Shown piece by piece: positions 35,230 through 44,661 of a stretch of 64,000 nt of DNA. The notes below the pieces were generated by a model. That model saw only the letters and a program-made list of their open reading frames with translations. It did no database searches and was not told the origin of the DNA. This DNA comes from Paenibacillus agricola (GTDB lineage Bacteria; Bacillota; Bacilli; Paenibacillales; NBRC-103111), in assembly GCF_011440305.1 (NCBI RefSeq), contig NZ_JAAOIW010000006.1:310001-374000 (forward strand). The letters run 5' to 3'. How positions within the stretch are numbered: position 1 is the first letter of the stretch; every line of letters begins with the position of its first letter. A program made the translations under genes and the position numbers.

Positions 35230-35507
35230 AGCGGAGTGGCAGGGGTGTTATGGAGATAGCGAAGCGGTGCCTACACGCTTTCTGTAAGAAAGCGACTTCG
35301 TAAGCATAGGCTGTTCATGGATTTTTACCTCTAAATGGTTCATACAATCAAAAAACCTTGAACAACAGTAATCGGAGGAATAGTGAATAACAAGCGGAGC
35401 GGCAGGGGTGTTATGGAGATAGCGAAGCGGTGCCTTTGTTCATGGATTTTTACCTCTAAATGGTTTATACAATCAAAAATCCTTGAACAACAGTAATCGG
35501 AGGAATA
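35230..35507 (+). repeat. Imperfect tandem duplication with a 39-bp insertion in one copy
   Basis: Two copies of about 114 bases in direct orientation. Copy A spans 35230-35272 plus 35312-35382; copy B spans 35394-35507. Both contain GGCAGGGGTGTTATGGAGAT and GAACAACAGTAATCGGAGGA, with few mismatches. In copy A a 39-base piece (35273-35311) carrying the hairpin CGCTTTCTGTAAGAAAGCG splits it. The repeats fill the 440-base gap before YesN. No open frame is convincing. Confidence 0.85.
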
Positions 35508-35612
35508 CCAGTGGTCCTTATTCACCTCACTTCTCCCATTGACGAAAACCTTATAAATCTTCTATGATGCAAACGTGGCTACAAAATTACGGCTTTCAAG
35601 GGAGGGCTCCAG

Positions 35613-37173
35613 ATGTATACGATGATGCTTGTGGAAGATGAGACGATTATTCTTGAGGGACTGAAGGCTTGTCTGGACTGGCCCTCTCTTGGAATTGAGA
35701 TTATCGGGGAAGCGGCTGACGGAGCGGCTGCGCTGAAATTAGCGCAGGCGCTGCGGCCTGATATTATTTTAACGGATGTAGTGATGTATGGTATGGACGG
35801 GATCGAATTCGTGAGCAGGCTGCGTGATGAGGCGATGGAAAAGCAGCCCCAGGTCATTGTGATCAGCGGGCATGAGAATTGGTCGTATATGAAATCGGCA
35901 CTGCAGCTTAAGGTCACGGACTATTTGCTGAAGCCATTCGATACCGAGGAGCTCCAGCAGGTGATTATTAAAGCGAAAAAAGCTTGCGACGCGGACCGCG
36001 ACCATAATGAAAGCATCAGAAAGCTGGAGATTCAGGTTAGCAGCTCCCAATCACTCGTGATGGAGCGCTTTCTACAGGACTGCTGCCTGAGCAAGCAAAC
36101 GCCTGAGGAATGGTCGATCCATGGCGAATATCTCGATATGGAGGCATTGCAGCAGCAAGCGCCCTTCCGTGCCGTTTATTTGGAATGTTTGCCTGGCTAC
36201 GCGCCCCTCCAGGAGGGGATTAAAGAGAAGCTGCGGCTGCTGCATATTTTCCCTCTAGGCAAGGGCAAATATGGCGGATTGGCTGACCGCACAAGCGGAC
36301 TGGATGAGCCAGCCAAGCGGCAATGGATCCATGATCAGCAGATCAAGCTGCGCGTGGGCTCCCCGGTGAACAGCCTGGAGCAAATCCATGAATCGTTCAG
36401 ACAAGCAAGAACCTCAATGATCCAGCGTTCTCTGCTCAGCGAAAGCGAGGGAAAGAGCTACAGTGACAGCGAGCCGTGGGATCACGAGCAGCCGAAGCTT
36501 TCCCCGCAGCTACAGGCCGAGCAGGAGCAGTTTTTCGAGCGCAAAGCGGCGCTGGAGGAAGCGGTCATCACGGAGCTTGAGAACAATGACCAGATGAATA
36601 GGGTATATTCAATCCGCTTATACTTTGACTGGTTTCGCAAATTTGATCGGCAGCAGGTACCCTATTTGCAAGCATTTTGCGGCATTTTGCTGATGCAGAT
36701 CAAGCAGCGCTTCGCCGTGCTGGTGGAATCGGGTAATGTCGATTTTGTTTCGGAAAGTATAGAAGCGATGGGTAGCTGTCTCACCGATGAGGATTTAGAA
36801 GAATACATGGTGAACCTGTTGGATCATTTGGCCGACCTGATTCACAGCAAGCCTGACCAACGCAAAGTCGTCCGCAGTATTATGGACTTGAATTCATAGC
36901 TTGTACATGGAGGAGCTGTCAATTTCCTATTTGGCGGCCAAGGTGCATTTATCGCCGAACTATTTGGCTACATTATTTAAGAAGGAAGCGGGGACTACTT
37001 TAAACGACTATGTGACCAGGACGCGGATTTACCATGCCAAGAGGCTGCTTTCGGAGAGTAACCTGCTAATTCAGGAAATTGCTGAGAAGGTAGGCTATAA
37101 GGACGTTAAATATTTTACCAAGCTGTTCAAAAAAGAGGTCGGAGACAGCCCGAGAGCGTACCGTGACCAATGA
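35613..37173 (+). pseudogene. YesN-type response regulator, broken by a frameshift
   Basis: Phosphorylation-responsive AraC-type regulator. The first frame (35613-36899, 428 codons) has a receiver domain with phosphoacceptor Asp55 (DIILTDVVMYGMDG) and the long middle region. The second frame (36901-37173) has the C-terminal AraC helix-turn-helix (YMEELSISYLAAKVHLSPNY; KVGYKDVKYFTKLFKKEVG). The junction reads MDLNS-stop in one frame and IHSLYMEELS in the other; dropping a single A from TTGAATT (around 36888-36894) restores MDLIHSLYMEELS. So either it is a recent pseudogene or a sequencing slip. It overlaps the kinase gene by ATGA. Confidence 0.88.
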
Positions 37174-38975
37174 TAAAAAATACGGTCCTGCGTCGTCTGT
37201 CACTCTTTGATGGCCGCATCAAGCTGCGGCACAAGCTGCTTATTGCCTTTATCCTGATTGTGCTGGTCCCCACGCTTAGCATTGGTTTTTTTTCTTACCA
37301 AAAATCCTCCTCAATCATCCAGGAGCAGACCAGCCATGCTTATTTGGAGGCGCTTCGGCAAACCTCGATTAATATTGCCTACCGGCTGAGAGAAGTGGAA
37401 AATATTTCGGAGCTGATCTACACCAATGAGAAGCTGCAAAAAATTGTTCGCAAAGCGGCGTCCCAAGAGCTGTCCATATCCGAGGTATATGAGGACTACA
37501 AAAGCTTAACCGAGATTATTACGAATCTGGAGAAAAATCGCAATATTTTCCGTATCCGCTTATTTGTGCCGGGCAATCCGCTGTATGCAACAGAGAATCG
37601 CAATATTTTCACCTCTACCAAAGAGGATGCACAAAAGCTGAATGACGAATTGCTAGGCCAGCCTGGGCTTATGAAATGGAGCTATGTCGGGCAGCAAGCC
37701 TATTTATCGAGTGGCTACAAATCAGTCATTTCGCTGCATCGGTTAATGAAGGATTTTGACCAGGTTAATAATGTGCTTGGCGCTGTGGCGATTGATATGG
37801 ATGAGAATACGTTAAATGAAGTGTTGCGGGATATGAGCCTTTCCCTCCCCTATCAGGCGATGCTCGTCAATAAGGACTCGTTGATTACAGCCTATACGAA
37901 TAAGCAGGATACACCAGCTATTGGCTGGGAGGAGCTCAAGCAGAAGCTGCAAAGCCAGCCTATGGTAAGCCAAGGCTACCAAAAAATCGGCATCCAAGGA
38001 AAACCGTACCTGTATTTGGTTTATCCAGTGGAGCAGCTCGATTGGAAGCTGGTTGTGCTGATTCCGACTATGAATATTACGGACCAGAGCACGCTGTTGG
38101 GCATATTTATTTTTGGCCTGACTTTACTATTAATAGCTGTGGCAATTGCGTTGTCGATTCTGTTATCGGGCAAAATCACGCACCGGATTCATATTTTGGC
38201 TGAGAAAATGAAAGGCATTGAGCAGGGGAATTTCGGGGAAATGGTAGAGGTTAGCGGCAATGACGAAATTTCGCTGCTGCAGCGGCGTTTTAACCGGATG
38301 TCTGCGGAAATCAATAACCTGATCGAGGAAGTATACAAAATTACGATCAGCAAGCAGCAGGAAGAGATGAAGGTGCTGGAGGGGCGCATTAACAGTCACT
38401 TTCTTTACAATACATTGGATACGGTGAAGTGGATGGCATTTCGCAATAACGAGCCGGACATTGTGCAAATTGTGACGAGCTTGTCCAAATTTTTCAGGAT
38501 TAGCTTAAATAAAGGAAATGATATCCTGACAGTAGAAAAAGAATTGGAGCATGTGGGTGCTTACATGGACATCCAAAATGTCCGCTTCGACGGCTTGCTG
38601 GGGTTTCATACCGATATCGATGCTGAGTTGTCGAGCATGCAGATCATTAAGCTCATTGTGCAGCCGGTCGTGGAGAATGCAATTATTCATGGCATTAACA
38701 AAAAGCCGGATAAACAGGGGAACATTTCAATTAAGGGAACCATCATCGGGGATTTTATCGAATTTACGGTCATTGACGATGGAGTAGGGATGGATCGTGA
38801 CACCGTTGCGACTTTATTTGAGGAGACGGGAACCGGCTACGGCTTGCGTAATGTGCACCAGCGGCTCGTGCTTTCCTATGGCCAGGATTGTGGTGTGGCG
38901 GTTTGGAGCAAGCCGGGGATGGGCACGGCGGTTAAGCTGACTTTACGAAAGGAAAGGCGGGTCTTCCTGGTATAG
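37170..38975 (+). CDS. YesM-type sensor histidine kinase
   Basis: A 601-residue membrane kinase. Two transmembrane segments (about 20-42 and 308-330) border an extracellular Cache-like sensor, followed by HAMP (about 340-390, NGNFGEMVEV-type stretch). The His-kinase motif INSHFLYNTLD has phosphoacceptor His410 (usually INPHFLYNTLD; Ser replaces Pro here). The ATPase has the N box in VVENAIIHGI and DDGVGMD. Its start overlaps the YesN stop. Intact kinase with a broken partner regulator suggests a compromised two-component system. Its likely target is the transporter at 39124-42635. Confidence 0.92.
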   Translation: MIKNTVLRRLSLFDGRIKLRHKLLIAFILIVLVPTLSIGFFSYQKSSSIIQEQTSHAYLEALRQTSINIAYRLREVENISELIYTNEKLQKIVRKAASQELSISEVYEDYKSLTEIITNLEKNRNIFRIRLFVPGNPLYATENRNIFTSTKEDAQKLNDELLGQPGLMKWSYVGQQAYLSSGYKSVISLHRLMKDFDQVNNVLGAVAIDMDENTLNEVLRDMSLSLPYQAMLVNKDSLITAYTNKQDTPAIGWEELKQKLQSQPMVSQGYQKIGIQGKPYLYLVYPVEQLDWKLVVLIPTMNITDQSTLLGIFIFGLTLLLIAVAIALSILLSGKITHRIHILAEKMKGIEQGNFGEMVEVSGNDEISLLQRRFNRMSAEINNLIEEVYKITISKQQEEMKVLEGRINSHFLYNTLDTVKWMAFRNNEPDIVQIVTSLSKFFRISLNKGNDILTVEKELEHVGAYMDIQNVRFDGLLGFHTDIDAELSSMQIIKLIVQPVVENAIIHGINKKPDKQGNISIKGTIIGDFIEFTVIDDGVGMDRDTVATLFEETGTGYGLRNVHQRLVLSYGQDCGVAVWSKPGMGTAVKLTLRKERRVFLV

Positions 38976-39023
38976 ACCAGATCACACATAAGTGAGTAGA
39001 ATAGTGCACCTATTCGTAGCTTT

Positions 39024-39050
39024 GCCCCGTTACCGGGGCTTTTATTTTTG
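39024..39050 (+). terminator. Intrinsic terminator
   Basis: GCCCCG / CGGGGC stem with a four-base loop followed by TTTTATTTTT. Ends the YesN-YesM unit. Confidence 0.88.
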
Positions 39051-39074
39051 TGTATGATAAACGTATAAACAATA

Positions 39075-39088
39075 TGTAAGCGATACCA
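39075..39088 (+). promoter_or_regulatory. Catabolite-response-like (cre) site
   Basis: TGTAAGCGATACCA matches TGWNANCGNTNWCA at 13 of 14 positions. It lies 36 bases before the start of the second sugar-transport operon, a usual place for CcpA control. Inference only. Confidence 0.45.
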
Positions 39089-39123
39089 ATAAGCATGGAC
39101 AGAAGAAAGGAGGGCTACCTTGT

Positions 39124-40083
39124 ATGGAAAATGTAAATGTGAAAGCACAACAGAAAGTAGAACGCACCCAAGCTAAACGGCGAACCTGGCTAAAGGATTT
39201 GCGGCAGGATTACGATCTGTATTTGCTGCTGTTGCCAGGGCTGTTAGTTTTATTGCTGTTTAAATATACACCAATGTTTGGTGTTGTGATCGCTTTCAAG
39301 GATTATAATTTGTTTGATGGCATTTGGGGCAGCCCGTGGGCGGGATTCAAGTATTTCCAGGAGCTTTTTGATAGTCCGAAATTTTATACAGTGCTGGGCA
39401 ATACGTTACTGATCAATTTTTATAAGCTATTTTTTCAGTTTCCCTTGCCGATTGTACTTGCCTTGATGATTAATGAGGTACGCCATCTGGCTTTCAAGCG
39501 TTTAACACAGACGATTACGTATTTGCCACATTTCTTGTCATGGGTTATCATCAGCGCGATTTTTATCAATCTGCTTTCACCGCAAACGGGAATTTTAAGA
39601 GAAGTATTCGCTTTTCTCGGCCTGCAAAATGTGCTGGTGATCGCTGACGAACGGTTTTTTCGTAGCCTGTTGGTCGTTTCGGCTGCATGGAAGGAGACAG
39701 GCTGGTCCTCAATCATTTACCTGTCGGCGATTGTCTCGATTGACCCACAGCAATACGAAGCAGCCAAGATGGATGGCGCAGGCAAGCTGCGGCAAATCTG
39801 GCATGTGACCCTGCCCGGTATTCGCAGTGTTATCGTATTTATCATTATGCTGCGGATCGGCAATGCTTTATCGAATGATCTGGAGCAGGTGCTTATGTTC
39901 TACAGCCCGCTTGTCTACAATGTGGGGGATGTAATTGGAACCTATGTATACCGTGTTGGACTTGGCGAGATGAAATACAGCTTCACCACGGCTATTGGGC
40001 TGTTCCAGTCGCTAATCGCGATGATCCTGATTATAACGGCTAATGCCGTTAGTAAAAAATTCGGCGAGCGCAGCTTATGGTAA
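39124..40083 (+). CDS. Sugar ABC transporter permease, LplB family
   Basis: A 319-residue CUT1-type permease, the second such gene in the window. AGGAGGGC lies upstream of the ATG. The N-terminal part has LLLLPGLLVLLLFKYTPMFGVVIAFKDYN, and the coupling loop is YEAAKMDGAGKLRQIWHVTLPGIRSVIVF. Paired with the YtcP-type permease 18 bases downstream and the lipoprotein at 41103. No ATPase is adjacent, again implying a shared one. Confidence 0.92.
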   Translation: MENVNVKAQQKVERTQAKRRTWLKDLRQDYDLYLLLLPGLLVLLLFKYTPMFGVVIAFKDYNLFDGIWGSPWAGFKYFQELFDSPKFYTVLGNTLLINFYKLFFQFPLPIVLALMINEVRHLAFKRLTQTITYLPHFLSWVIISAIFINLLSPQTGILREVFAFLGLQNVLVIADERFFRSLLVVSAAWKETGWSSIIYLSAIVSIDPQQYEAAKMDGAGKLRQIWHVTLPGIRSVIVFIIMLRIGNALSNDLEQVLMFYSPLVYNVGDVIGTYVYRVGLGEMKYSFTTAIGLFQSLIAMILIITANAVSKKFGERSLW

Positions 40084-40101
40084 AGAAAGGGGGAGGGCAT
40101 C

Positions 40102-40974
40102 ATGCGCTTAAAAACAAAAAATGAAATCGCATTCGAGCTATTTAATTACATTATTTTATGTATGATCATTTTGCTGTGCTTAATTCCTGTGCTGAACATT
40201 GTTGCCAAATCCTTCAGCCAAGAGGGGGCCGTCATAGCGGGAGATGTATTCATATGGCCGATTGGCTTCCACTTGGATGCGTATAGAGTAGTACTGGGGA
40301 GCCAGAAGTTTTTAAGCTCATTTGGGAATTCGGTCTTTATAACCGTAGTCGGCACGATTATTAATGTTACACTTACCGTATTTACCGGCTATGCGCTGTC
40401 ACGCGGCAGGCTTAGAGGGCAAAAAGCGATTATGATGCTGTATGTGTTTACGATGCTGTTTGGAGCGGGGTTAATTCCAACCTATCTCGTTATTAAAAGC
40501 TTAGGGCTACTCGACACATTATGGGCTTTGATTATTCCGACGCTCGTAAGCCCTTTCAATATGATTATTGTCCGGCTGTATTTCTACAGTATCCCGGACA
40601 GTTTAGAGGAATCCGGCAAGATGGATGGCGCAGGCAATCTGCGAATCCTGTTCTCGATTATGATCCCACTGGCCATGCCGGTTATCGCGACGATTGGGCT
40701 GTTCTGTGCGGTTGAATATTGGAATAGCTATTTTGACGCTTTGATGTATATCAACAATTATAAGCTGCTGCCGTTGCAGGTGTTTCTCAGAGAAATGATT
40801 CTCAGCGCGTCGGATGCAAGCAATAATGTGGATGTACTTGCACAGGTACATGTCTCGCTGGAATCGATTCGTGGTGCTACCGTAGTAGCGGCAACATTGC
40901 CGATTGTTATCGTATACCCGTTCCTGCAAAGATATTTTGTGAAAGGGATTGCGCTTGGAGCTGTAAAGGGTTAA
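40102..40974 (+). CDS. Sugar ABC transporter permease, YtcP family
   Basis: A 290-residue partner permease. It shows IPVLNIVAKSFSQEGAVIAGDVFIWPIGFHLDAY, MLFGAGLIPTYLVIKSLGLLDTLWALIIP, the coupling segment EESGKMDGAGNLRILFSIMIPLAMPVIATIGL and the C-terminal YPFLQRYFVKGIALGAVKG. Gap to the upstream permease is 18 bases, with GGGGGAGG before the start. The 128-base gap downstream holds a GGGTTGAACCC palindrome. Confidence 0.93.
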   Translation: MRLKTKNEIAFELFNYIILCMIILLCLIPVLNIVAKSFSQEGAVIAGDVFIWPIGFHLDAYRVVLGSQKFLSSFGNSVFITVVGTIINVTLTVFTGYALSRGRLRGQKAIMMLYVFTMLFGAGLIPTYLVIKSLGLLDTLWALIIPTLVSPFNMIIVRLYFYSIPDSLEESGKMDGAGNLRILFSIMIPLAMPVIATIGLFCAVEYWNSYFDALMYINNYKLLPLQVFLREMILSASDASNNVDVLAQVHVSLESIRGATVVAATLPIVIVYPFLQRYFVKGIALGAVKG

Positions 40975-41102
40975 ATGTTACATGAAGAAGGCTAAACTCG
41001 CAACAATGGCCGAAGGGTTGAACCCGAAGTACGGTGAATAGCAGCCATTCTGCTGAGCATCGCTGTGCTTCGTAAACTAATAAATATAAGGGGATGAACA
41101 AA

Positions 41103-42635
41103 ATGAAAGCGGTCACGAAAAAATCAAACATCAAAAAAAGCGTAAGTATTTTGCTGCCTACTGTATTTCTAGGTCTGTCACTTGCAGGCTGCGGGGGAGC
41201 GACAAGCACACCACAAGCAAGCACGAGCCCAAGCGGGCAGCCAGCAGCAGGAGGAGCCAAGCCAACCATCAAGCTGCTAGTTCCCAACAATGTAGAGGAA
41301 TTTCCAAGCGGCTCCGATGTTAATAACAATGAAATCGTCAATGCGATCCGCGAAAAAACTGGCTACAACACGCAATGGGAGCTGCTGCCCAAGGATGCTG
41401 AAGCGGCAAGGCAAAAGCTGAACGTGCTCATGGCATCCGGAGACACACCGGATATTATCGTCATCGGCGACAAGCCGACCTTCGGGAGCTTCCTGCAGCA
41501 AGGACTGCTAACTCCATTGGATCCGCTTCTGGACGAGGTTGGTCCCAACATCAAAGGATCCTTAACACCCGAGCAGTGGAAATCCGCGTCCTATGACGGC
41601 AAAATTTATGCAATCCGTACGGTAACCTTTAATACACCGACAAAGGGGCTTATGGCTAGGAAGGATTGGCTGGATGCTGCTGGAATTAAGGAACCGAAAA
41701 CACTGGATGAATTTTATGCGGCTTTAAAAGCTTTGAAAGAGAAAAAGCCGGATGCGGTACCATTTGGCGGTGCCTTGGCGCAGGGTGGTGGCGACCTTAC
41801 TTCGCTTGAGGCGATTGCAGGCGCTTTCGGACAGGCTGTCGATTACTCGGCCACAGATGGTAAGGTTGTTTATAACCCGGTTACTGATGATGCTAAAGAG
41901 TTTTTGACTTTTGCTAACAAGCTTTACAGTGAAGGCTTGCTGGATAAGGAATCATTGGTCAACAAAAATGACAATCTAAAGGAAAAGCTCGTCAGTGGCA
42001 AAGCGGCAATGTCCACCATTGGCTGGCCGGATGCCAAGACAATTGACGATGCGTTGAAAAGCAAAGAGCCCAATTCCAAGCTCGTGTACATTGACCCACC
42101 AACAGGTAAAAATGGGATGTCCGGTGTAGCTAAGGCGACCTCGACAACTAAATATTTTGTGATTCCTAAATTCAGCAAAAACGCCAAGGAAGCTATCAAA
42201 TTCCTAAATAAAATATCCGAGAAGGAAATTATCGACTATATTTCATTTGGTGAGGAAGGCAAGCATTATAACAAGAAGGATGGCCAGTTTATCGCTACTA
42301 AGGAAGCGGAAAGCATTCGGTACCGTGTGTACTACAACCTATTTGATACTGTAGAGCTAGGTACACAACGGATGCAGCAAAAAGGCTTTGCTCCTTATTT
42401 CGAGCCAACCATTAAATATTCGAAGTACGAAAATGTACTGGATATGGTGCCTCCGATTGAAGCGGTCGACAAGAAAACCAAAGAGCTACTTGATCTGAAA
42501 AAGGAATACTATTTGAAAATCATTTCCGGTGCGCTGCCGTTAACGGCATTCGACGAGTATGTATCCAAGTGGAAAAAAGCGGGAGGGGAAGAAGTACTGA
42601 AGGCTTTGAATGACGCTTATAATGTGAAGAAGTAG
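41103..42635 (+). CDS. Sugar ABC transporter substrate-binding lipoprotein
   Basis: A 510-residue extracellular binding protein; the ATG at 41103 sits at a good distance from AAGGGG, unlike the upstream ATG at 41094 that abuts it. Signal peptide ends in lipobox SLAGC (Cys30). The mature protein opens with a Ser/Pro/Ala linker, then the solute-binding fold (NVLMASGDTPDIIVIG; FGGALAQGGGDLT; EEGKHYNKKDGQFIATKEAESIRYR). It partners the two permeases upstream. Sugar identity is not readable, though it is likely an oligosaccharide. Confidence 0.91.
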   Translation: MKAVTKKSNIKKSVSILLPTVFLGLSLAGCGGATSTPQASTSPSGQPAAGGAKPTIKLLVPNNVEEFPSGSDVNNNEIVNAIREKTGYNTQWELLPKDAEAARQKLNVLMASGDTPDIIVIGDKPTFGSFLQQGLLTPLDPLLDEVGPNIKGSLTPEQWKSASYDGKIYAIRTVTFNTPTKGLMARKDWLDAAGIKEPKTLDEFYAALKALKEKKPDAVPFGGALAQGGGDLTSLEAIAGAFGQAVDYSATDGKVVYNPVTDDAKEFLTFANKLYSEGLLDKESLVNKNDNLKEKLVSGKAAMSTIGWPDAKTIDDALKSKEPNSKLVYIDPPTGKNGMSGVAKATSTTKYFVIPKFSKNAKEAIKFLNKISEKEIIDYISFGEEGKHYNKKDGQFIATKEAESIRYRVYYNLFDTVELGTQRMQQKGFAPYFEPTIKYSKYENVLDMVPPIEAVDKKTKELLDLKKEYYLKIISGALPLTAFDEYVSKWKKAGGEEVLKALNDAYNVKK

Positions 42636-42687
42636 TGGATCAGCAGTAAACGATTAAAAACACCTCCTCAACAGTTTACGCCAATCA

Positions 42688-42725
42688 CGGAAGGAACTGA
42701 TCTGTAAGTGGTCAGATCTTCCGTT
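42688..42725 (+). terminator. Possible terminator hairpin
   Basis: CGGAAG...GATCTG / CAGATCTTCCG stem with a bulge of about five bases in the left arm, followed by TTGTTTGG rather than a clean T-run. It lies between the convergent binding-protein and AraC genes. Confidence 0.4.
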
Positions 42726-42792
42726 GTTTGGCATTATGCTGAGTCACCCTATGGAGTAAAGCAATAGAAATCAGATCCCGTTTTGCTTAAAT

Positions 42793-43566
42793 TTAAATAC
42801 GATGCTTGCGCCGGAATTCCGAAGGGTTGATGCCCATTTTTTTTGTAAACAGCCGGCTAAAGTAAAAGCCGTTCTGGTAGCCGCATTGCACAGCGATATC
42901 ATCAAGCGTGTGCAGGGATTCCAGCAGTAGCCTGCGCGCTTTTTGTAGCCTGATCTGTGTTGCATATTCAACGGGAGTCGAGGAGAAGGTGGACTGAAAG
43001 CGACGTGTTAACTGCGAAGCGCTAAGTCCAATGCTTTGCGAAAGCTGCTGCATCGACAATTCAGTCTCACAGGCGTGCTGCTGAATATAAGCGGCCGCTT
43101 CGTGCATTAAAGGGTCAGCGGTGCGCTGCTGCAGCTGCGACGAAACCCTCCCCTCTCTGGCTGTTAGAAAAAGAAGGTCGCTTATCAGATGCGCTTCAGC
43201 TTCAGCTCTGGCTGCTGGTGCCTCATCGCGCAATTCCTTCAGGAATTGGAACGTCGAGGAGAGCCGTTCCAGATCATGTATTTTTACCTTGCCTGCAGGC
43301 CAGGAACCGTACACTTCAAATTCAATAAAATGAAAGGCGGTTGGCTCCAGCATATACCTGCGCAGCGTTTGACCAGCTGGACAAAAGACGAGGTCGCCCA
43401 GAATGGCCTCTTGAGTAGGCGGGCTGCCATCTAGCGAGTAAAGAAAACGGCCTGAATGTGCTGCCAATATCACCCAATGCTGATAAGTATCCTCGGCGAG
43501 CATAAACTCCTTCAGGCTGTGGCTGTAATGATAACGCCTAACTCTAAGATTTCCAAAGCTTTTCAT
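42793..43566 (-). CDS. AraC-family transcriptional regulator
   Basis: A 257-residue cytoplasmic regulator, starting at the ATG at 43566, after GGTGATTTTC; a longer reading to 43662 is unlikely. An N-terminal cupin-like sugar-sensing domain (HWVILAAHSGRFLYSL; VFCPAGQTLRRYML) and a C-terminal AraC helix-turn-helix pair (ETELSMQQLSQSIGLSASQLTRRFQ; DDIAVQCGYQNGFYFSRLFTKKMGINPSEFRRKHR). It diverges from the dioxygenase gene at 43711, which it probably regulates. Confidence 0.9.
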   Translation of the reverse strand: MKSFGNLRVRRYHYSHSLKEFMLAEDTYQHWVILAAHSGRFLYSLDGSPPTQEAILGDLVFCPAGQTLRRYMLEPTAFHFIEFEVYGSWPAGKVKIHDLERLSSTFQFLKELRDEAPAARAEAEAHLISDLLFLTAREGRVSSQLQQRTADPLMHEAAAYIQQHACETELSMQQLSQSIGLSASQLTRRFQSTFSSTPVEYATQIRLQKARRLLLESLHTLDDIAVQCGYQNGFYFSRLFTKKMGINPSEFRRKHRI

Positions 43567-43710
43567 GAAAATCACCACATTTCTGCAAAAAAGTATATAA
43601 ATTATAGTAAACCAATGCATGTAAAAAGTAAATAATTGCTTGTATGATTGAGTTGTGAGCAAGAATAATTATAACCACTACATGCTTAAAAAGTGAAAGG
43701 GGAACTTCAA

Positions 43711-44478
43711 ATGAAACGTTTAAATTTTCTTACCTATGAGCAATTACAAAGCTATAAGGACACAGGCTATTTGGTACTGCGGGATGTGTTTACACCTAGC
43801 GAGGCAACATTGATGCAGGTTGAATGCGACCGCCTAATGACTTTGGAGGACTACACCGATCCCAAAAATATTCGTGCAGGCCATAAAAAATATGCGAACG
43901 GTGACATTAAGCTGGAAAGAATGGATCCATGTCACGACATCTCATCCGTATTTGATAAGCTTGTCAACGATGAACGGATCTTAGCTCCCTTGCGTGACCT
44001 ATACTTGGATGAGCCGTTATTGTTTAAAGATAAGCTCATTTTTAAGCTTCCGGGAGCCAATGGATATTCCATGCATCAGGATGGTTCATGGTGGCAGGGA
44101 TTTCCAATTGAGGGCTTAATCTCTGTGATGATTGCTATTGATGGAGCGAGCAAGGAAAATGGCGGCTTGGAGCTGTTTCCCGGGTATCATCAGAAGCTGC
44201 TTTCGACAGAGGGTGAATTACGTAATATGAACGAAGAGGAAATTGCTGGAGTGGATCCAAGATCAGGTGAAATTGTGGAGACACGACCCGGCGATATTAT
44301 TATTTTTCATTCCTTCACCCCGCATCAAAGTGGCGTGAATTTGTCAGAGAAAAGCCGCAAGCAAATGTATCTAACCTATTCACCTGCCAAAAACGGCCAG
44401 CTTTACAAGGCGCATTACCAGCATTACCAGCGTTATAACCTAAAGGGCAAAGATCCTGCAGAGTATTATTTCTACTAA
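43711..44478 (+). CDS. Phytanoyl-CoA dioxygenase (PhyH)-family protein
   Basis: A 255-residue Fe(II)/2-oxoglutarate-dependent oxygenase; the ATG at 43711 follows AAGGGGAAC, whereas an in-frame GTG at 43693 lacks a site. The facial triad is His122 and Asp124 in MHQDGSWW with distal His205 in TPHQSGVN, and Arg216 for 2-oxoglutarate (EKSRKQMY). The substrate is unknown; bacterial PhyH proteins hydroxylate diverse small molecules. Divergent from an AraC regulator, suggesting induction by a sugar or related compound. Confidence 0.88.
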   Translation: MKRLNFLTYEQLQSYKDTGYLVLRDVFTPSEATLMQVECDRLMTLEDYTDPKNIRAGHKKYANGDIKLERMDPCHDISSVFDKLVNDERILAPLRDLYLDEPLLFKDKLIFKLPGANGYSMHQDGSWWQGFPIEGLISVMIAIDGASKENGGLELFPGYHQKLLSTEGELRNMNEEEIAGVDPRSGEIVETRPGDIIIFHSFTPHQSGVNLSEKSRKQMYLTYSPAKNGQLYKAHYQHYQRYNLKGKDPAEYYFY

Positions 44479-44566
44479 GTAAGAAACTTAACGCTAAGAA
44501 ACCTAGATGGTATTATGAGGCTGTCCCAAAAGGGCAAATACGGATGAGCCTGTCCCAAATTGCAAG

Positions 44567-44617
44567 CAAAAGAACCTCCTTATCCACGATTTAAGTGGAG
44601 TGGAGGTTCTTTTTGCA
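44567..44617. terminator. Intrinsic terminator
   Basis: AAAGAACCTCC / GGAGGTTCTTTTT stem with A-rich and T-rich flanks; loop contains TCCAC...GTGGA. It lies between the convergent dioxygenase and SDR genes and can act on both strands. Confidence 0.85.
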
Positions 44618-44661
44618 CCGAATTCATTTCAAAGTAGAGTTTGTTACATAATCATCCTACA

